Shown here: positions 56,946 through 64,000 of the stretch, piece by piece
Numbering within the stretch: position 1 is the first letter of the stretch
Layout of the letters: each line of letters opens with the position of its first letter
Assembly: GCA_023213395.1 (NCBI GenBank)
Contig: CM041465.1
Span: 193,819,741 to 193,883,740, forward strand
Length of the DNA stretch: 64,000 bases
Direction of reading: 5' to 3'
DNA from: Cycas panzhihuaensis
Lineage: Eukaryota > Cycadophyta
Made by a program: the position numbers and the translations under genes
Notes under the pieces: model-generated
What the model was told of the DNA's origin: nothing
Seen by the model: the letters and a program-made list of their open reading frames with translations, nothing else
The model's database searches: none

Positions 56946-58312
56946 ATGCAATGATAACTCAAGATAAAATCACTTAATAATGGGAAGGTGTGGGAATTAA
57001 CAATCATTAACAAGAAATAAGGTGAGCACACAAATCTGATTGGAATGGTGGAACAACCAGTCTTCGGGAATAGCTAATAACAAAACCAAAGAAAACTCCT
57101 CCAAAATCCATAAAGAGCAATAAGCCATGCTAAGTAGGGTTCAATCACAATTGAGACCATAGTGGGTCCAAGTACCTAGATCTAAACATCCCAAAATAGT
57201 CCACACAACTAGACTCCAACTACATATCATAGGCAGGGATGAGGTTGTCATGTGGCCTACCCTAGGAACCAAATAGGTGGTGATAAATATCACCTACTCG
57301 AAGCATACCCATATATATACATCATTATATATATATATATTTAATTATTATTATTATTCTTATTATTATTATTATTATTTGCATCCTTTTGGACTTCTTT
57401 TCTCTTTTCTTTTTCTTCTTTTTGGATAGCTTCTAGAGGGGATATATAAATAAAGGCTCAAGTGGTGTGAGGTAGGTGCGGCAGTAGGCTGGACCATGAA
57501 GGAACTAAGAACAGTGTCATCATAACAACTTTTAATAGAGCAGGTGCCACATCATGAGATTCAACTGAAGGGGTCAAATCACAAGATAAAAAAGACAAGT
57601 CATGTGATGGTCTCGAGCATCATGAGTGGGGCATGCATGGAGTAAGGTCCTCTGGTAGGTGATCGATGAGGATCTAGGTGGCTATTACTACCAAGGACAT
57701 GTGGGAAACAATCTAGGTAACTGAGCTCAAATCGTAAATAATCTTGATGAAACTCTAATGGCACCTCAACATGTAAGAAAACACATAGGGTATAGAGGCT
57801 ATCATGAAATAGAAAGCAAGTAGCAAGCTATAAAGGTGCTGAAGATTTTATGGTAAAAGAGAAGGAGTAACCTGAAAGAACCTAGGGGTGATAACATGGT
57901 CTAAGTGATCAATAAGGCTATCGAGATATTGAGTATGGCAACACAAGATAATTATAATACGGGTTAGAAAGAATGAGATATGAGGGTCAAATGATATTTG
58001 ACACACATGGGGCTTACATAAGTAATAAATCAAAGATCAGGGTGAAAAATGGATCCCATGGACTATAAACACCTATAGGGGATTAAGTAGGTACCCTAAG
58101 GGGAAAAAGGCTTGCCCAGGAGAAAGAAAAAGTGCATTACCAATGGACAAGAAAATATAACAACAAAAAGAGGACTGGGCATAAGAAGGATCTTTGGCCA
58201 AGCAAAGAAGTGGAAAGAAAGTGTCTAAAGCAAATGAAAATAATGAATCACCAAATAAAGAGATTAACATTAAAAAAAGGGGTGCTAGGTTAGAGGAGAG
58301 AAGGGGTCCTTT
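56946..58312. other. Sequence between RNase H remnant and antisense promoter
   Basis: On the minus strand, immediately upstream of the RNase H, a frame reads MAYCSLWILEEF-like hydrophobic sequence, possibly the N-terminal extension of the same protein. A (TAT)n/(TTA)n patch lies at 57320-57380. No other feature was seen. Confidence 0.3.
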
Positions 58313-58320
58313 TATAAATA
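58313..58320 (+). promoter_or_regulatory. Candidate TATA box for the antisense ORF
   Basis: TATAAATA on the plus strand, upstream of the plus-strand (antisense to gypsy-2) ORF. A possible first intron follows: donor CATAG/GTAAGAG at 58478 and acceptor GAATTTTAG at 58568. It may equally be a chance match in AT-rich DNA. Confidence 0.3.
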
Positions 58321-58899
58321 ATGTGTTTTCTTAAGGAACACCATTTCATTTTCATGATCACCTTTTAAAAATAAGAGAGAGACCCTCTGTGTCCTACTAG
58401 TTCCTCCACCTTTGCACATCTATTACAGGAGATCTAGCCATTAGATCGACGAGCGAGAGAATCCATAGAGACCATAGGTAAGAGATAGCCTTAGTGCGCC
58501 TAGACCCAGTAAGTAGATTTGATTATTTTGAGTTATTTTGCCTACTTTTTTTATAATGTGAATTTTAGTAGCTGGGTTGTGTCCATTAGGATAGATAGGA
58601 GCTAAATAGGGCCTATTTTGTATTGGGCCAGGGCATCTAATAAATTAAAAAATTTTAATTTTTTTGATATTTATAGGGGGCTTGCCTGGTACCAGAGTAA
58701 TTTTGATAGTATCACAAAATTGTAGTGGTACTGTAGGGGTATACAATGAACTTATTCATAGTACCATAGATGTATTTATAGTATTATAAATATATTTATG
58801 GTACAAAGGATAAAAAGATTTTTTTCTTTGGAATATATATATAGTTTTGAATATAATTTATTCTAATATTTATTTGTCAATGCTTTAAGAATGTTAACA

Positions 58900-60640
58900 G
58901 ATAAAAATAATTTTTTATAGGCCGTTATAGCATTTGATAAATTTAAAAACTAGGGGGATGCCTTACTCACCCTATAAGAGAGATGATGAGTGAGAGGGAT
59001 TGAGAGATTCTACATAGGTATAACTTATTATAAGCCATATCTTCATGACAATACACATTAGATTAGGCCCTCCTAGTCAACATTGTATCTTATTAGGATC
59101 AGAGGAGATAGGTATTCCACTTGCCTCAAGTAGGGGACATCATGATCACACTACGGGATGTCTAATGGATATTATGAGTGCCCATGAGAGGATATCCCCT
59201 AGATTTAGGGGCCCTACCTAGCACGAAAGAGGTCCACTAGGTAGTAACTCACTTTTTTATAGGCAAGGACACTGGGATAGGTACAACAGATTGATGCACT
59301 AAATTTTTACCTTACAAATCCCTCATTGGAGGAAGTTGATTACATTTATAATTCTATTTTAGATATCTTAGAGACACAATTATTGAGAGGTACCTAAAGG
59401 CTGGATGAATGCCATTAGGAGGTGTGAGGTTGGAGAGAGATTGGATTGGGTAGTGATGGTGGTTGCCAACATGAGGGGATGGCTTGACCATATCCAGGCA
59501 GTTAGAAGAGGAGGATTTTCCTACTTCTCCATCCTATAGTGCTAGTTTTTTTATCACTTCTAAGGGGTGGGGCCTATAGTAGGATCATAACCAGTAGGGT
59601 CTCAGGCACGACTACTAAATTGATGGCCCTCATAATTTCATATCCTGGGAGAGCCCGAGTAGGTTCAATTGTAGATGATACTTCCTTAGACCTTTTGGTA
59701 CTAATATACTATATTCGATATCCATACAAGGGTGTCCATTAGGATAGCGATATAGAGGGTGATGAGGATATAGTAGGGGACGCTATAGAGGTAGGAGATG
59801 AGAGCAGAGGTGAGGAGGAGACTACTAATAATGATGAGAGGGAGGGTGATGATGATGATAAGGAGGATGATGCCAAGGATGAGGGAGGCGATGAGGAGGC
59901 CACAACCATACCAAAAGAGGCTCTGGATATACCAGAGGAGGCTCAGGCTATATTAGAGGAGGCTCTAACATGAGGTATCATGTTTTATATTGATATATTT
60001 TTATCAGTCCTTGTTGAGTTATTTTACTTATACATATATATGAGCTTACTAACACATGGACTTTGCTATTTGCAAGGGCTGAGATTACAATAGAGGTGGT
60101 GGTTGACCTCTTTCTAGTAGTATATGGAGAGGGCCAATCTCCCATTATGGATAGTGGGGAGGTTATGTTAGCCCGACCTTATATAGTAGCATTTGGCCCT
60201 CTACTATATGTGAGGGAGATATGGGCAGTTGAGACTCACAATCTTGGTTAGGCTAGAGCCAAGTGAGACTAATTGTAGGCCTAAGTCTAGGAACTAAAGG
60301 CACAAGGAGTGGCAGCGACACCACGAGTAGAAATAACACCACTAGGGACAACCCTAGATATAGACATGTGAGTTGCCACTTTGGAGGCATGACTCATAGA
60401 GATCTAGGAGGATTAGGACCATCTTAGGTCAAGGTATGATCAACTTGTAGACTAAATGGTAGCACAATCCTCAAGGACATACATGACCATGCCATCATGT
60501 GGATGACCTAGAGACAAGGGTTGCTTCAAGATGAGGGGAACAAGGCTAGGCTGACACAATAACTGAGGATAAGCATGGGGGGTATATGGACCATGCCAAA
60601 GGAGAGGAGGGAAGGACCACAAGATGACACTCCATGAGGG
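58900..60640 (+). pseudogene. Antisense ORF of gypsy-2 (two or more exons)
   Basis: Plus strand, opposite to gypsy-2 pol. Exon 1 (open 59539-59742 and beyond) reads MALIISYPG, TSLDLLVLIYYI, YPYKGVH, a TAG, DSDIEGDEDIVG, then a run rich in aspartate and glutamate ending IPEEAQAILEEALT. A 102-bp intron (59975-60076) follows. Exon 2 reads EITIEVVVDLFLVVYGEGQS and later LIEI-ED-DHLRSRYDQLVD, coiled-coil-like. Exon-intron layout and motifs match the gypsy-1 antisense ORF. Here the splice leaves a one-base frame mismatch, so a small indel has occurred. The start region before 59400 is too decayed to set an ATG. Role unknown. Confidence 0.65.
59975..60076 (+). other. Intron of the antisense ORF, gypsy-2
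   Basis: Donor AG/GTATCA and acceptor TTTGCAAG/G, with a T-rich interior. It sits between the acidic region and the VYGEG region, exactly as the 156-bp intron in gypsy-1. Confidence 0.55.
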
Positions 60641-61389
60641 CATGGCTAGATATATATGTATGTATATATATACTACTTTTTATATAGTAAAGGAGAGTTG
60701 GGCCTCTAGGGGCATAGAGATTATATACATGATTGTACCCCCTAATAAGGATTCCAGCCTCCTCTTAGGATGATACATCCCCATCCACCATGTACTCAAC
60801 ACTTTTGGATATACATAAATATTCATGGGGGCTAATTGGCACACCATCATTTACTTTGTAGCTTTTGTATATTTGTTCTGTGGATGTATCTTTATGTGTA
60901 TGTGATATCACTCCCGCATGTTTATGTCCTTTGCTTATGTATATTTATTTTATCATAATCTCATGTGTATGGAATTGTAGCTTACACATCCAACACACAC
61001 CCACATTCCATATGAAATGGTATCACATGATTGGAGATCTAGTTTACACTCATGGTAGAGTCTCATGCCTTCTCATTATAGGATTGTCATCATCATCATG
61101 TCAAAAGGGTTAAAAGAAAACTAAAATGAGGTGTTGTACATTAGCATAACCCTCAAGATAGGGTGATCTTGGCTCACTTTAGAGCCATGGAGAGGTAATT
61201 GTCACCATACCCCTCATTCTAAGAATGGGAGAAAGCCCATCCTTAGGAGGAGGGATAGCTTAGGCTTATTTCAGAACAGGTTGGTAGTTTAGGCTTGTAC
61301 CAGAGCAAAGTGGCAATTTAGGCTTATACCAGAGCAAAGTTGTCATAGTTGCCTCCCTTACTTTAGAGGGCTAAGAGGTTAGCTATAAA
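60641..61389. other. Non-coding spacer between antisense ORF and integrase
   Basis: No gene was seen. It is rich in tgtatat and atcatcatc words, like the same region of gypsy-1. Confidence 0.4.
61261..61347. repeat. 29-bp tandem repeat, three units
   Basis: Units start with taggctt at 61261, 61290 and 61319 and share ccagagcaaagt. Confidence 0.8.
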
Positions 61390-62470
61390 ATATTTTAAGA
61401 AATTGACTGTTGACAACCTTCTCAAACTTGAGGCCTTCTAAAGTAGTGATATGATATACACCATTATTCAACATATTGATGACAACAAAGGGGCCCACTT
61501 ATTTGGGGCTAAATTTCAAGAGGCAATTGTATAGATATTCGAGTTTAAGGACCTAGCCCAATAAAACTAAAGGACATAGTCGAAGGCAATTATCATGGGT
61601 CTTTTGGGTTTTAGCCTTAGATGCAAGGTTACGTTGATATGTGATGAGGTGTTTTTTATCAAGCACTTCTAGATTAAGAAGATGGGCCTAACGTCACCAC
61701 TCTTTGTCAACAAAATATTTAAGAGACATCCTTAAAGAAGGGATTTCAATTTCTAAGGGAAGGACTACCTCTATCCCATAGACCAAAGAAAAGGGAGTCA
61801 TGTCCATGGTAGTTCTAATTGATGTATGATAAGCCTAGAGACCAGGGTGAAGCTATAAATGATAATCCTTTTGGGATTGACTGACAGTTTTCTTAAGGAT
61901 ATTGGTCAATGTCTTATTAAATACCTTAACCTAACTATTGGCTTCAAGATAATATGGAAATGAAGCTTTATGAGAGATTTTAAACTTCTCATGAAGCTCG
62001 TCCATTTATTTATTATAAAAAAGAATCCTATTATCTGTAATGAGAATATTGGGGACTCTAAAATAAAAAATAATATTTTGAAAGATAAATGTGATGATCA
62101 TCTTGCTTGTCATTGAAGATAAAAAGACCACCTCAGCCCATTTAGTAAAATATTATATTACCATCAGAATAAACTTATATTAGGCCAAAGACAAAGGAGT
62201 TATAGCCCCTATAAGGTCTAACCCCCATTGAGAAAATGGCCATGGTGACATAATAGTATGCAACACCTCAGATGGTTGTGAATCATGTTGATATGTTCTT
62301 GGCATTTAAAGCAATGTATGTCATAGTTATGGGTGTCTTTAAATAATGTTGGCTAGTAATAACCCTAGTGTAATATTCTCTGGGCTATAGATTAACCCCC
62401 AAAGTGTCCCTCACAGATGTTATCATGACACTTATGGAGAATCTGATTAGCATCACTTGAAGTAATACAT
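61390..62470 (-). pseudogene. Integrase of gypsy-2
   Basis: The minus strand shows the zinc finger CHDNICEGHFGGQSIAQRIL, GYYWPTLFKDTH and CFKCQEH near 62280-62430, nearly identical in wording to gypsy-1. The catalytic core is decayed: traces of the second aspartate (ITDNRI-F) and of the integrase C-terminus (VTLHLRLKPKRPM region) occur at 62030 and 61600. Stops and frameshifts are dense. Confidence 0.75.
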
Positions 62471-63219
62471 CATAGAAGGGCACCATCAAAGGAATGCATA
62501 TACAATGTGTCTTTGATGATAAAGTATTGATGGGATAAGGCCTTGATGTGGAATTTAACCTTGTCAAAAGTTTCAATAGGGTATTTCTATTGTGCCAAAT
62601 AGTTGATGATACCATACCATTTATCATTGGCTAGGGGATGGGGATCAACCTCTTGAAGGGCTAAAACTGACTTATCTAAGAGAGAGTCATTGATAGGGGT
62701 CTTAGTTGGGTTGCAAATTAAATAAAGTATATCTTAACTACTTAACCACTATCTTACCTTTCTTAGACTTATGGTTGACAACCTTAAGATCATATTCTTG
62801 TAGGAGAAGGGTCCATTTTCCCATTCTTCTAGTTAAGTCGATCACGTCATAAGATAACGTAACAAGTCTGACTGGACAACAACATACATTATATTTCCAA
62901 GGAGATAATAGCAGAACTTGTTAATGATAAACACTAAGACTAAGCATTCTTTTTTAGCTAGAGGGTAGTTTAGCATCATCTTCTTGGGTCAGCATAACAC
63001 CTATATATTCATCAATTATAGAGGTATAAAGGATAAATGGGTGATCAAACAGGGGAGGTGCTAATACAAGAGCCATAATAAGAGCCTATTTGAGTAGGTG
63101 GAAGGCCACTTAGTCCTTAGGTGTTCACATGAAAGGGGTTCCTTTCTTGAGTAAATTGGTTAGTAATTTAGTGTTGATGGTAAAATCTACTAGAAATCAT
63201 CATAAAAATCTAAGGCATC
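62471..63219 (-). pseudogene. RNase H of gypsy-2
   Basis: Minus-strand traces in several frames: FTILYTSIIDEYI-like with AVI, LNYPLAKKECLVLVF, KFCYYLLGN and LTRRMGKWTLLLQEYDL, then the tail IKALSHQYFIIKDTLYMHSF leading into integrase. The order follows RT as in gypsy-1. Confidence 0.65.
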
Positions 63220-64000
63220 CTAGGAAGGACTTAATTTACTACTGGGTTTAGGTGGGGCCATCTCAACCATAGCCTTAAGTTGGTTGGGGTAAACTTTAAT
63301 CCCTTTATGAGATATGAGGAACCCTAATAATTTACTAGTAGTGATAGCAAAAATACACTTAAGAGGATTTAAACTAACATGATATTTATGATAATGTGTG
63401 AATATCTTCCTCAAATCTACTGGGTGATTGCTCTGTTTGTGAGATAAGGCCATGAGATCATCCATAAAGACCTCTAGAATATTATTGATGAGGCTATAGA
63501 AGATAAACTGCATAGATCTTTGGTATGTCACTCCAATATTTTTCAAGCCAAAGGTTATAGATTTGTAGGTAAATGCCCCCCATAGGATGGTGAAAGTGGT
63601 CTTGTGGTAATCCTCTAGAGAAATTTGAATCTGGTTGTACCTAGAGAAACTATCCATCAAGGACATTACCTCGAATCTAGTAGTGCAATCAATAATTCGA
63701 TTGATAAAAGGTAACAAAAATTTATCATTGGGACAAGCATTGTTGATATCTCAAAAATCAACATAGATTCTTATCGTTCCATTTTTCTTCATGACTGAGA
63801 CGATGCTAGATACACACTTTGGGTGATCTATGGAGGTGATGAGACCAGTTGCATGCAACTTCTCGACTTCCATTTTCATAGAAACTAAGAGCTTAGGGTG
63901 TAATAGATGCTGCTTTTGCCTAATTGGGTGGGCACCGAGTATGGTGGTAAGGTTATGCATGATGATGGAGGGATCAATGCCCTTCATGTCTGAATAATCC
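63220..64000 (-). pseudogene. Reverse transcriptase of gypsy-2 (runs off the window)
   Basis: The minus strand reads KGIDPSIIMHNLTTILGAHP, VEKLHATGLITSIDHPKCVS and MKKNGTIRIYVDF, a short break, then LPFINRIIDCTTRFEVMSLM, DSFSRYNQIQIS, FGLKNIGVTYQRSM, VFMDDLMAL (catalytic aspartates kept), YHKYHVSLNPLKCIF and KLLGFLISHKGIK. The block 63220-63717 is open for 165 codons. It matches gypsy-1 RT along its length, so both belong to one family. Gag, protease and the 5' LTR lie beyond position 64000. Confidence 0.9.

Noticed and set aside
59770-59972. Aspartate/glutamate-rich run as simple GAN microsatellite only
   Set aside because: The flanking residues align with the gypsy-1 antisense ORF, so it is part of a conserved frame even if low in complexity.

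Overview
The window is intergenic DNA of a seed plant with a large, repeat-rich nuclear genome. It is AT-rich, has several long (TA)n runs, and consists almost wholly of LTR retrotransposons of the Ty1/copia and Ty3/gypsy superfamilies, many nested in one another. I found no intact host gene, rRNA, tRNA or CRISPR array. The sequence does not fix the species. Every coding region is broken by stops or frameshifts, often by changes that look like G:C to A:T decay. All alignments were made by eye.

Left part, 1 to 34 kb: a nested stack. An outer repeat pair (1-570 and 33480-33965) flanks an older element with copia-type LTRs (2455-2890, and 28669-29118 resuming at 33205). Inside or next to that lie two gag-only LTR elements on the minus strand (3611-7794 and 29119-33204) and a plus-strand Ty3/gypsy element, gypsy-1 (about 8000 to 25960). 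The RT of gypsy-1 is split in frame by a second gypsy element on the minus strand (15813-21828, TSD tgtca/tgcca). That element has lost almost all of its integrase, and its LTRs carry a 41-bp minisatellite.

Middle part, 34 to 45 kb: AT-rich DNA with three copia derivatives. The first (36294-39071, minus) has gag and protease joined to RNase H, with integrase and most of RT missing. The second (40500-45050, plus) is old and has no LTRs that I can see. Its protease is interrupted by the third, a 1.3-kb LTR-RNaseH-LTR remnant (41474-42783, TSD gggat).

Right part, 45 to 64 kb: a 7.9-kb copia element (46731-54615) with 441-bp LTRs, TSD tggag, PBS, PPT and all coding domains. Its unusually long leader carries antisense fragments of host genes: an elongation factor 2 piece joined to a heavy-metal-associated (HIPP-type) piece, and an exon-like ORF that I could not identify. 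To the right is gypsy-2 (minus, running off the window end), of the same family as gypsy-1. Downstream of integrase, both gypsy elements carry a homologous antisense reading frame with an intron at the same place and the same in-frame TAG. A further RNase H domain of the archaeal-like type lies at 56.5-56.95 kb.

The three most interesting items are the captured host-gene chimera, the intron-bearing antisense ORF with a possible promoter of its own, and the two-member gag-only family.
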